DNA of 32,603 nucleotides, from assembly GCA_934487205.1 (NCBI GenBank), contig CAKSRS010000027.1, positions 1-32,603 on the forward strand, given 5' to 3'. The stretch is from an uncultured Clostridia bacterium (GTDB lineage: Bacteria; Bacillota; Clostridia; UBA1381). The notes under the pieces were generated by a model. That model ran no database searches and had not been told where the DNA came from. It saw only the letters and a program-made list of their open reading frames with translations. Shown here piece by piece: positions 7,201 through 14,199 of the stretch. Positions within the stretch are counted from its first letter, which is position 1. The number at the start of each line of letters is the position of its first letter. The translations under genes were made by a program, and so were the position numbers.

Positions 7201-10200
7201 ACCTGTTACGAAAATTGCATCGGGAGCGTTTGCTGAAAGCGGTGAATTAAGCGATGTTGCTCTGCCGAAAACGCTTGAATGTATAGAAAACGATGCTTTT
7301 GGCTCGCTTGAAAATCTGCATAATATTTGGATTTACAGCAATAATGCCGATGTATTGAGCGCATTTTCCGCCCCGCTTTCAAGGGAAAATGAGCCGGCAA
7401 TGCTGCATTGTGCGGCAAATTCTGCAATTTTTGCGGCAGCGCAAAATGCGGGATACAGTGTATCGGCATTTAACAGCTGCAGTTTACATACGGAATTTGC
7501 AGACGGTTCGGCGGAAGTGTGGCTAACGACGGATAATGCCGAGTATATGCCGACGGGAAATTTATATGTTGCGGACGAAGGCGGACGGGTTATTTCGGTT
7601 AGTGATATTTGCGCGTCTGCTCAAAAAAATGCCGTATCCGTGAAAATTCCGCAAAACTCGGAAGTATATTTTACATTCTGGAATTATGCTTATAAAATAA
7701 ATGGAAATTCCGAAATCGATATACCTATAGACGATATATATCAAAAAGAATATCGGATAAATGATTCGGCGTGCATATTCTATTGGGAAAATAACGTCTC
7801 CGTAATTGAGATTACGCCGACTGAGGATAACTTGTTCAGTGATGTTGTTTCGGTATTTGCTGTGTGGGAAAATGCAGATACGGAGGAAAAATACATATCA
7901 TTTGTAAGGACAGCGTGCAATGAGGGTGCGGTAATCCAATCGCCAGACGGTATCGTTTCGGGTCAATATAACGTGCGTTTTTCGGACGGAAGAACGCAAT
8001 ACGCGAAAATACGCGATAAAAATGATTTGGCAGCGGCGCTTGGCAGACTGAATAATTGTGGAAATTGGCACGATGTTGCCAAAATTCTGGAATCAATGGG
8101 TATATTTGATGATGAACATATTCAAAAAATGCATGACTATCTCAGTGAGTCAAAAAAGCAGCTCATATATAAAAAAATACTGCAAAAATGTCCGTATGAA
8201 AGCTGTTTTTCGGTATATGATACGGTGAATGATGCGGCGGAAACCGTTACTGCCGCAAGCAGTGCATACGGCGCGGAGCTTGTGTGCGGGACGATTGTCG
8301 AGAAATATCTTGCAGATAACGGCTATTCTCTCACGGACGAGCAGAAAAGCAGTCTGTACGAAAATATTGCCCGCAGTGAGTACGGCTCGCGGGAAAAACT
8401 TTATAATGCGGCACGCAGCGGCGCACTTTCAATGCAGCAATTTACCGTGACATTTTATGATGTGAACGGTGAAATTGTCGCACAAAAGACAGTAAGCGGC
8501 GGCAGCGGAGCGGATATATCCGACATAAAAATACCGGACGAAGTTGTGCTGGCGGACGTCGAGGGCAAAAACAGAAGTCACATTTTCAAAGAATGGGATA
8601 GGGATTTAACATACATAACGTCCGATACAGACGTAAAACCCGTTTACATTCCGGTATATAATGCCGTATTTATAACGGACGGAGTGCCGGAAATTGTCCG
8701 TTTTGCGGACAATAAGCTGCTGGCGGACGAGCCGGCTGTTAAGGAAAAATTCGGTTACACGGGTTATTGGGCGGAATACAGTCTGCACAATGCCGACATT
8801 GTAATAAATGCGGTTTATGAGCCGATTAAATATACTTTAAGATTTGTTGCCGACGGCAAAACGATATCAACACAGCAATTTACCGTTGAAAACCGCGGAT
8901 ATACCGTGCCGGACGTACCGAAAAAAGAGGGATATATCGGATATTTTGAGCCATTTGAAATTAACGATGATTTTATCAGAAACGGAAATTTTGACATTGA
9001 GGCGCGTTATCTCTCAACGCAGTGCGAACTGATTTCCGTAAACGGTGCGGAACCGGAAAACGGAACGGTAAAAATCGGCGAATGCGGGACGGATAAAATA
9101 GTGCTCGATATTAAAGTATCGGATAAAGCGACATACACCGTAAACGGTTTCGAGGACAATGAAATTTCGCTGAATTACGGTGAAAATCGGATTTCTGTTA
9201 TTGTGACGGCAGAGCATGGCGAAAGCAAAGAATATATCGTATATGTAAAGCGTCTTTTTGATGAACACAAAATCATATCTGCACACGAAGGAATTATTGA
9301 AGACGATACAATAGACTTCGGCAGTGTATCTTCCGATACGGATATATTTGTGCCGATATGCACGGTCAGCGAGGGCGCGTCATATAAAATTTATTCCGAT
9401 GAGCAGCTGCAGAATGAAACTGCGGAGATTAAACTTCTAAGCGGAAAAAATACTGCATATATAAAGGTTTCGGCAGAAAACGGTGAATACGGCGTGTATC
9501 GGATTACCGTCACAAGACGTGAACGGCTGAAACCCGTTGAGTCAAACAGAGTTTCGGGATTTTATCTGCCGCAAACGAAAATGATAGAATTAACAGCGAA
9601 TGTTGACGGTGCGAGGATATATTACACGACGGACGGCTCGGTACCGACCGAAGAAAGCGCGCTGTATACTTCGCCGATTGATTTTGACAGCGACATGATT
9701 TTGACGGCAATTGCGGCGGCGGAAGGGTACGATACATCTGTTGCGCAGACGTTCACCTATAAGGTGTGCCGCCCGTTTGGCAACGTTCGTGTTTCCGAGG
9801 TTTTCGGAAACAACGCGGTGATTTCATTTGATAAAATTAACACACCGGAAAGATTTATTGTGTATATGATTGAAAACGGCAATAAAACGCAGCTTACCGA
9901 TATTACCGTTTCGGAAAATGCGGACAGGGTTTTGGTTACGGGGCTAAAGCCGGATACGTATGTGAAATTTGAAATTGAGGCGGTTTACGGCAACGGCTCG
10001 ATTACGGCTGTGACGGAATCGGTACGAACCGAAATGGAAATAACGGACGATTGCAGTATTCTCGGCATAAGCGACCCGAATGCGCGGATAGACGCGGAAA
10101 ATAAGACGGTTACGGGAATAATTGCACCGAATAAGTCCGAAAGTATCAGTATTTCCGTTAGCGTAAATGCGGGCGCCGAGTTCGGATTCTATCCGAGCAG

Positions 10201-10849
10201 ATACTCAAAGAACCGGTTTACTGATAATCTTATCCCGCTGAAAGAGGGAAAAAATACGGTATATCTTAAAATTACCGCATCGAATAAAGTTGCACAGGAG
10301 GTATACCGCGTTGAAATTTACCGAAAAACAAAATCGGGTATGCCGAAGATTTCAATTGTTGGGAATATGGCGGTTATATCTGCCGCCGGCGGTGCAGCGG
10401 TGTATTATACGACTGACGGCTCAGTTCCTAATTCCGTTACGGGAATTTTATATACGAAGCCATTTGAGGTTGACGCAGGTATGATTATCCGTGCGATTTC
10501 TGCCGAAAAAGGCAAAGACGAAGTCAGCGATGAATGCATTTTGCGCCCGCAAAGCGGTACGACGCCGTATATTCTTGATGTTATTGACGCCGAAGAAGGT
10601 GCGAATGAGATACAATATAATCTTAATATAATAGCGCCGGACGAGGAACGTGTAACAGACGGTATAATCATATTTGCGGAGTATGACAGCAGCGGAAGAT
10701 TTGTAAAAATGCAATCCGAAAAGGTAGATTTAACTGCCGACGAACAGTATTTAACAAGAACAATCACCAAAAAGTATGCGGACGGAAACATAAAAATTTT
10801 CCTGTGGAATATTTTTGAAGGTATGATACCGCTTGCTGAATCAAAATGA
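4253..10849 (+). CDS. Very large secreted multidomain surface protein
   Basis: A 2198-residue exported protein. Residues 1-26 form a signal peptide (hydrophobic core then VYA). Residues about 30-700 look like repeated beta-sandwich units that I cannot assign. A helical part (about 740-920) leads to a Ser/Gly linker (about 923-940). Next comes a BspA-like leucine-rich repeat (about 943-1030; IASGAFAESGELSDVALPKTL). InlB/Listeria-Bacteroides-type beta repeats lie near 1396-1466 and 1527-1590. Cadherin-like beta-sandwiches lie near 1592-1666, 1671-1756 and 1933-2024. Two chitobiase/hexosaminidase C-terminal-type domains carry YYTTDGSVP (about 1765-1838 and 2028-2100), with an FN3-like domain (about 1839-1928) between them. 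The last 95 residues end in a KIFLWN...PLAE motif that I recall from large clostridial exoproteins. There is no LPXTG or SLH motif, so anchoring is unknown. A role in binding carbohydrate or host surfaces is inferred. Confidence 0.9.
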   Translation: MNRYLKQICVLIVFALITLNIPVYAVVDKEAYTDNSESETVVYIISDSLNEDGITFEFTDDSSGEAYLCIQSEESGECVLRDPINIQGGTMTVPFSVPSGKYRIYLEDANSGKVLWETYKYCYKMSDYFKIEKKFGRWMVCGERAEDMPWECEILFYSGSEVAATEYVDFYYNGRNAIFCPFWLNGNITVVAKNCDWTYTIGTFDADENGKNSSIDYFYDEIERTLRVNGTDYDNSVQVNLSLREDSTEACIWEDNFYIQQDEHFSRDIDMSSYPEGNYSLCLDGAQIGTIEHKNPVCLSNMKVQLAAMQIKIDGCSDRNGYASLYFIPVDGGTTEKLTFGMNEGEFSQYEMIPNSINGRYYVSTSENVYETDSICGMIEWHSPTYNVSDLKTQIKNGILTVTGTAGSGTDIYLTLYDENSEKLYGTVFYTGDGTINKSFYVGNIGDGETGKYKVIMNYNTDDSTLYTAENDTEFPPDVNASMLEGGEVHISGEISPINDEENENAAQLEDYKGNVIAVSGDESGRITGQLYSDGKVDISANLSGLTPGTYCVTAGGTEFWRIEIPDFYTVKARAENDYDRLNISDLPNRFINVTQHDFRNIIMEYTLKTEYDGTGKIEIINPQHGAPYYISIGGSEESIMLYANQSNVWDFSLFKIYRTADDIIKIKMKPLSSGYMGLYGRNGDEYMAIREGYINANDVYEYETSAWGIDEILRDDNSCFVFAKYSDDINKLNSLFEAVNGGNSDAVSEMLNEISDRGYFPRLNEIGAKRVAPYLVNSKCASVEEVNAIIGALQISDAGGYSSDAEPYDNLFDGAGNEQREIFNDFGEKYLSATSAELKTNIDDMRASICEQLLLTAIAKAYEYAKICEILQKYAVYIGCERYWADGKYRDEICSAVSKKEFKTLADLCSFIKMTYLEHQQSSSGSSGGGSSSGGGVGLDSRLFQRLKYEIADGKAVITGITPESDGTIDSSIAIPKELGGAPVTKIASGAFAESGELSDVALPKTLECIENDAFGSLENLHNIWIYSNNADVLSAFSAPLSRENEPAMLHCAANSAIFAAAQNAGYSVSAFNSCSLHTEFADGSAEVWLTTDNAEYMPTGNLYVADEGGRVISVSDICASAQKNAVSVKIPQNSEVYFTFWNYAYKINGNSEIDIPIDDIYQKEYRINDSACIFYWENNVSVIEITPTEDNLFSDVVSVFAVWENADTEEKYISFVRTACNEGAVIQSPDGIVSGQYNVRFSDGRTQYAKIRDKNDLAAALGRLNNCGNWHDVAKILESMGIFDDEHIQKMHDYLSESKKQLIYKKILQKCPYESCFSVYDTVNDAAETVTAASSAYGAELVCGTIVEKYLADNGYSLTDEQKSSLYENIARSEYGSREKLYNAARSGALSMQQFTVTFYDVNGEIVAQKTVSGGSGADISDIKIPDEVVLADVEGKNRSHIFKEWDRDLTYITSDTDVKPVYIPVYNAVFITDGVPEIVRFADNKLLADEPAVKEKFGYTGYWAEYSLHNADIVINAVYEPIKYTLRFVADGKTISTQQFTVENRGYTVPDVPKKEGYIGYFEPFEINDDFIRNGNFDIEARYLSTQCELISVNGAEPENGTVKIGECGTDKIVLDIKVSDKATYTVNGFEDNEISLNYGENRISVIVTAEHGESKEYIVYVKRLFDEHKIISAHEGIIEDDTIDFGSVSSDTDIFVPICTVSEGASYKIYSDEQLQNETAEIKLLSGKNTAYIKVSAENGEYGVYRITVTRRERLKPVESNRVSGFYLPQTKMIELTANVDGARIYYTTDGSVPTEESALYTSPIDFDSDMILTAIAAAEGYDTSVAQTFTYKVCRPFGNVRVSEVFGNNAVISFDKINTPERFIVYMIENGNKTQLTDITVSENADRVLVTGLKPDTYVKFEIEAVYGNGSITAVTESVRTEMEITDDCSILGISDPNARIDAENKTVTGIIAPNKSESISISVSVNAGAEFGFYPSRYSKNRFTDNLIPLKEGKNTVYLKITASNKVAQEVYRVEIYRKTKSGMPKISIVGNMAVISAAGGAAVYYTTDGSVPNSVTGILYTKPFEVDAGMIIRAISAEKGKDEVSDECILRPQSGTTPYILDVIDAEEGANEIQYNLNIIAPDEERVTDGIIIFAEYDSSGRFVKMQSEKVDLTADEQYLTRTITKKYADGNIKIFLWNIFEGMIPLAESK

Positions 10850-10900
10850 TGTAAAAAAAGGGAACACAAGAAAAAGAAATTTTTTCATATCCCACGAAAA

Positions 10901-10949
10901 AAAACAGGCTGTTTAAAAGGTCAATTGACTTTTGAGCGGCCTGTTTTTT
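10901..10949. terminator. Bidirectional intrinsic terminator between convergent genes
   Basis: AACAGGC (10903-10909) pairs with GCCTGTT (10939-10945). An inner stem AAAAG-TCAA/TTGACTTTT with one bulged G extends it. A T-run follows on the plus strand and an A-run precedes it, so it can stop both the large secreted-protein gene and the leftward nagA gene. The 102 bp between the two genes hold little else. Confidence 0.85.
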
Positions 10950-10951
10950 GA

Positions 10952-12070
10952 TTATTTTAAAAGAGATTTTCCGTTTAATATAACATTTTTTATTGTCAAA
11001 TCTTTGTTTAACACCAGCAAATCCGCGCGCTTGCCGCGTATAATGCTGCCGCGGTCGTTGAAATTGCCGATAGCGATTGCAGGATTTTTTGTTGCTGCCA
11101 TAAATGCGTTTTCAAGGGGAATACCAAATTCCGCCGCTTTTTTTACGCATTTCAGCAATGTCGAAGTTCCGCCCGCAATGGAGCCGCTTTGGGCGTATGC
11201 CTTGCCATCCGTTACGGTTACGGGAAGTCCGCCGAGTTCATATTTTCCGTCCGCCATGCCCGCAGCGCGAATGGCGTCGGTGATTAAAATCAGCTTATCC
11301 GCGCCGACGGCTTTGTACAAAAGCCGTACCGCAGTTGGCGAAAGATGAAATCCGTCGCTGATACATTCGCAGAATATGCCGCTGTCAAAGGCGGCGCCTA
11401 CCGCATTCGGTTCGCGGTGCAAAAACGGACGCATTGCGTTAAATGTGTGTATCATCTGGCTTGCGCCCGCCGCAACGGCTTTTATTGCCGTGTCGTAATC
11501 AGAATCGGTATGTCCGATGGATATTCTGACGCGGTCTTTTTCAGCGACGATAAAATCCATTGCACCGTCAAGCTCGGGCGCGATACCTATAATTTTTACA
11601 AGTCTGCCGCATTGCCGGAATATGTCTTCAAATTCCTCGCACGACGGATTGCGCAGATATTTCTCGTCATGAGCGCCTTTATGCAATGGGGAAAAATAAG
11701 GTCCTTCCATATATATCCCGGCTATATCCGCCCCGCTTACGCCGCGCTCTTTCGCGTTTTTTATATTAACAGCCGCCGCGGTCATATTTTTGCGGCTTTG
11801 CGTGATAAGCGTCGGAAGAAACGTGGTTACGCCGTTTTTTGCCAAAAAATATGAGATGGTGTTTATTGCCTCGTAGGATAAATCCATGTTATCAAATCCC
11901 ATAGCGCCGTGGATATGAATGTCGATAAGTCCGGGAACTACATAACATTCCGAACAGTCGATGTCTGCATCGCCCGTGCTGTCATCACATATTACGCCGT
12001 TTTCGTAACATAAATCATATTTACGGAATTTAAAATCATCATCAAGCACAATTCCGTTTTTCAGCCTCAT
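10952..12070 (-). CDS. nagA: N-acetylglucosamine-6-phosphate deacetylase
   Basis: Hydrolyses GlcNAc-6-phosphate to glucosamine-6-phosphate and acetate in the cytoplasm. The 372-residue protein shows the amidohydrolase plan: PGLIDIHIHG (His52, His54), GIYMEGPYF (metal ligand Glu122), IGHTD (His187), HTFNAM (His208), SDGFH (His242), LITDA (catalytic Asp265) and a closing GSIAGG region. I chose the ATG at 12070, preceded by GGGGG about 9 nt upstream, over a TTG five codons earlier. It lies 21 bp after the kinase gene on the same strand and is most likely co-transcribed with it. The pairing is slightly odd, because a NahK-type kinase makes the 1-phosphate while NagA uses the 6-phosphate; a mutase or a second kinase outside the window would be needed to link them. 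Confidence 0.93.
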   Translation of the reverse strand: MRLKNGIVLDDDFKFRKYDLCYENGVICDDSTGDADIDCSECYVVPGLIDIHIHGAMGFDNMDLSYEAINTISYFLAKNGVTTFLPTLITQSRKNMTAAAVNIKNAKERGVSGADIAGIYMEGPYFSPLHKGAHDEKYLRNPSCEEFEDIFRQCGRLVKIIGIAPELDGAMDFIVAEKDRVRISIGHTDSDYDTAIKAVAAGASQMIHTFNAMRPFLHREPNAVGAAFDSGIFCECISDGFHLSPTAVRLLYKAVGADKLILITDAIRAAGMADGKYELGGLPVTVTDGKAYAQSGSIAGGTSTLLKCVKKAAEFGIPLENAFMAATKNPAIAIGNFNDRGSIIRGKRADLLVLNKDLTIKNVILNGKSLLK

Positions 12071-12091
12071 TTTAAATACCCCCAATGGTAA

Positions 12092-13162
12092 CTATTTAAT
12101 GTATTTTTCGATTATTGCGGTCATTTCCGGTGTTTTTTGTTCGATTTCCGATACCAGCTTGAACTGCGTGCGCGTTCTGTCAAGATTGTGTTCGGGATAA
12201 GCCGTTTTGAAGTATGTATCGCCGCTTAAATAATCGGTAAGAAAGCGTATTCCGCATTCGAACGTAATGATTTTTGCGGAGAAGGGAAGAAGTTCGACTT
12301 CCTTTTTTGTGATGCTTGAACCCATTTCTTCAAGAAAACCTTTTGTGAAAGCCTCAAAAAGATTCAGGTCAAAATGCATCTTATCAAGATTTTTTTCGTC
12401 CTCCGCCGCCGTTGCCGCGCCGGTGCGCAATGCGTCGCCGTAATCGAAAAGCAGCGAACCCGGCATTACGGTGTCGAGGTCGATTACGCACAGACCTTTA
12501 TCGGTGCCTGCCTCGAGCATAACGTTGTTGAGTTTGGTATCGTTGTGTGTAACTCTCACGGGGATTTCGCCGCTTTCGGTAAGATTACCGATAAGCTTGG
12601 TGTCATTTTCAAAACCGAGGGCAAACTCAATTTCCTTTTGCACGCCGTCCGCGCGGTGCATAACGTCGGAGGAAATCGCGTCTTTTAAATCGCGGAAACG
12701 CTTGTAGGTGTCATGAAAATGTGGAATTGTTTCATGCAATTCTGCCGCGGGAAAATCGGAAAGAAGTCGTTGGAATTTTCCGAAAGCGCGCGCCGCTTCA
12801 TATAATTGATTGGAATTTTCCGCAACGTCGTAGCTTACCGCATTGGAAATAAATTTATATACGCGGTAGCAGTTTCCCTCGGGAGTTTTATAAAAACTTT
12901 TGCCGTCGGTTGTGGGTATAACCGTCATTGTTTCGCGGTCGGGGTCGCCGCCCTCCGCCGCCAATTTTTTGCGGAGAAATGATGTGATTTTTACGATATT
13001 ATCCATCACTTCATCGGGATTTTTAAAAATATTCGTGTTTATTCTCTGCATTATGTACTGCTTGCCGCTGATCAGATATGTGTCGTTAATATGACCGTTG
13101 CCGTAGCTTTCCGCATCGTAGGCAAGGTCAAAATGCTGTGCGATTTCAGACAGATTATCCAT
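12092..13162 (-). CDS. nahK: N-acetylhexosamine 1-kinase-like phosphotransferase
   Basis: A 356-residue protein of the aminoglycoside-phosphotransferase/choline-kinase fold, close in length to Bifidobacterium NahK (about 359 residues), which phosphorylates GlcNAc and GalNAc at O1. NGHINDTYL (21-30) is the nucleotide-binding loop. HNDTKLNN (206-213) has the catalytic Asp208 and metal-binding Asn, and CVIDLDTVMPGSLLFDYGDALR (225-246) has the metal-binding Asp residues. The ATG at 13162 follows GGAG at the normal distance; the frame stays open further upstream, but those codons lie in the promoter region. It is the first gene of a leftward operon with nagA. The neighbouring hexosaminidase supports amino-sugar salvage. 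A related sugar kinase is possible; the exact substrate cannot be told from sequence. Confidence 0.8.
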   Translation of the reverse strand: MDNLSEIAQHFDLAYDAESYGNGHINDTYLISGKQYIMQRINTNIFKNPDEVMDNIVKITSFLRKKLAAEGGDPDRETMTVIPTTDGKSFYKTPEGNCYRVYKFISNAVSYDVAENSNQLYEAARAFGKFQRLLSDFPAAELHETIPHFHDTYKRFRDLKDAISSDVMHRADGVQKEIEFALGFENDTKLIGNLTESGEIPVRVTHNDTKLNNVMLEAGTDKGLCVIDLDTVMPGSLLFDYGDALRTGAATAAEDEKNLDKMHFDLNLFEAFTKGFLEEMGSSITKKEVELLPFSAKIITFECGIRFLTDYLSGDTYFKTAYPEHNLDRTRTQFKLVSEIEQKTPEMTAIIEKYIK

Positions 13163-13199
13163 GATAAATCTCCTTTTTATACAAAATTCATTCATATCT

Positions 13200-13228
13200 A
13201 TTATACAATTTTTATACTTGAAAATATT
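13200..13228 (-). promoter_or_regulatory. Activator-type promoter of the nahK-nagA operon
   Basis: On the minus strand a perfect TATAAT (13205-13200) has a poor -35 (AATATT, 13228-13223) at 17-bp spacing. The -35 is covered by the proximal half of a 17-bp direct repeat. A weak -35 with an AraC-type site on it is typical of a promoter that needs an activator (inference). Confidence 0.55.
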
Positions 13229-13246
13229 TGCACAATCGTGTATAAT
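13218..13246 (+). promoter_or_regulatory. Promoter of the araC-hexosaminidase operon
   Basis: TTGAAA (13218-13223), a 17-bp spacer and TATAAT (13241-13246). It lies wholly within the direct-repeat region, so binding of the regulator there should affect its own gene. The leader to the ATG at 13308 is about 55 nt. Confidence 0.8.
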
Positions 13247-13260
13247 ATTTGCATAATCGT
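13223..13260. promoter_or_regulatory. AraC-type operator: two 17-bp direct repeats, 21-bp period
   Basis: AATATTTGCACAATCGT (13223-13239) and AATATTTGCATAATCGT (13244-13260) match at 16 of 17 bases and start 21 bp apart, two helical turns. This is the geometry of the araI1-araI2 half-sites. The proximal half covers the nahK -35, and both halves lie on the regulator's own promoter. Likely bound by the AraC protein encoded at 13308. Confidence 0.7.
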
Positions 13261-13307
13261 ACAAACGGCTTGACGGCTTTTTATTCATATGTTAAAATCG
13301 GGGTGAA

Positions 13308-14195
13308 ATGAAAATGAACTATATACCCATGAAACTGCGTGACAGTATCATAATAAAAGATATTGTAACAATCCATTATTTTGAATTTTCAAGGGACTAT
13401 GAATTTTCGGGCGAAAGGCATGATTTTTGGGAACTTGTGTATGTCGACCGCGGAAAAATTTATGCTTATTACGATAATGAGCGCGTGCTTTTAAAGACGG
13501 GGGACGTGATTTTTCACCGCCCGGGCGAGTGGCATAATCTTAAGGCGGACGGAAAAAATGTGTCAAATATTGCTATAGTCTCTTTTATATCAAATTCGCG
13601 CGCGATGAGTTTTTTTGAACACAGAGTGATGAAGGTGGGCAGCCGTCAGCGCGAACTTATTTCCGGAATAGTGCGCGAGGGCGGAACGCTTTTTAAAACT
13701 ACTTTGGGCGACCCGCTGACGCATTATTTTGAGCGTCGTGAAAATCCGCCTTTCGGTGCGGAGCAGATTATCCGCCAGTATTTAAGCGAACTTTTGATAG
13801 GGATAATCCGCGCCGATATTAAAGGCATGCCGACGAAGATGGTGCAGAATACCGCGTCGGGGCTTGTGAACGAAATTCTGGAATATATGGCGGAGCATAT
13901 TTCGGAAAGACTTACACTTGCCAAACTCGAACTTATAACCAATACGGGGCGGACTTTTATTGAGACGGCTTTTCATGACACATTGGGAACCGGCGCGATT
14001 GATTGGTTTATACGCATGAAGGTTGATTATGCAAAGAAATATATTCGCGAGAATGATTGCAATATGTCGCAGATAGCCGACATTTTGGGGTATGACAGCA
14101 TACATTATTTTTCAAGACAATTTAAAAAGGTGACGGGAATGTCGCCCACCGAATATTCAAAATCAATAAAGGCGATAGAAGAACGCGGAGGGTAA
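13308..14195 (+). CDS. AraC-family transcriptional regulator with cupin sensor domain
   Basis: A 295-residue regulator. The N-terminal cupin (about residues 15-95; HDFWELVYVDRGK and TGDVIFHRPGEWHN) probably senses a sugar. The C-terminal double helix-turn-helix (about 195-288) has LTLAKLELITNTGRTFIETAFHDTLG and the second motif NMSQIADILGYDSIHYFSRQFKKVTGMSPTEY. The first helix-turn-helix departs from the usual consensus. GGGG at 13300-13303 serves the ATG at 13308 or the in-frame ATG at 13314. It is divergent from nahK-nagA and only 4 bp before the hexosaminidase gene, so it very likely controls both sides through the direct repeats in its promoter. The inducer is probably an amino sugar or hexosaminide (inference). 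Confidence 0.92.
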   Translation: MKMNYIPMKLRDSIIIKDIVTIHYFEFSRDYEFSGERHDFWELVYVDRGKIYAYYDNERVLLKTGDVIFHRPGEWHNLKADGKNVSNIAIVSFISNSRAMSFFEHRVMKVGSRQRELISGIVREGGTLFKTTLGDPLTHYFERRENPPFGAEQIIRQYLSELLIGIIRADIKGMPTKMVQNTASGLVNEILEYMAEHISERLTLAKLELITNTGRTFIETAFHDTLGTGAIDWFIRMKVDYAKKYIRENDCNMSQIADILGYDSIHYFSRQFKKVTGMSPTEYSKSIKAIEERGG

Positions 14196-14199
14196 GAGA

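Noticed and set aside
9600..10470. Repeat DNA from a mobile element within the large gene
   Set aside because: The similar YYTTDGSVP segments are homologous protein domains that differ at synonymous sites; there are no terminal repeats.
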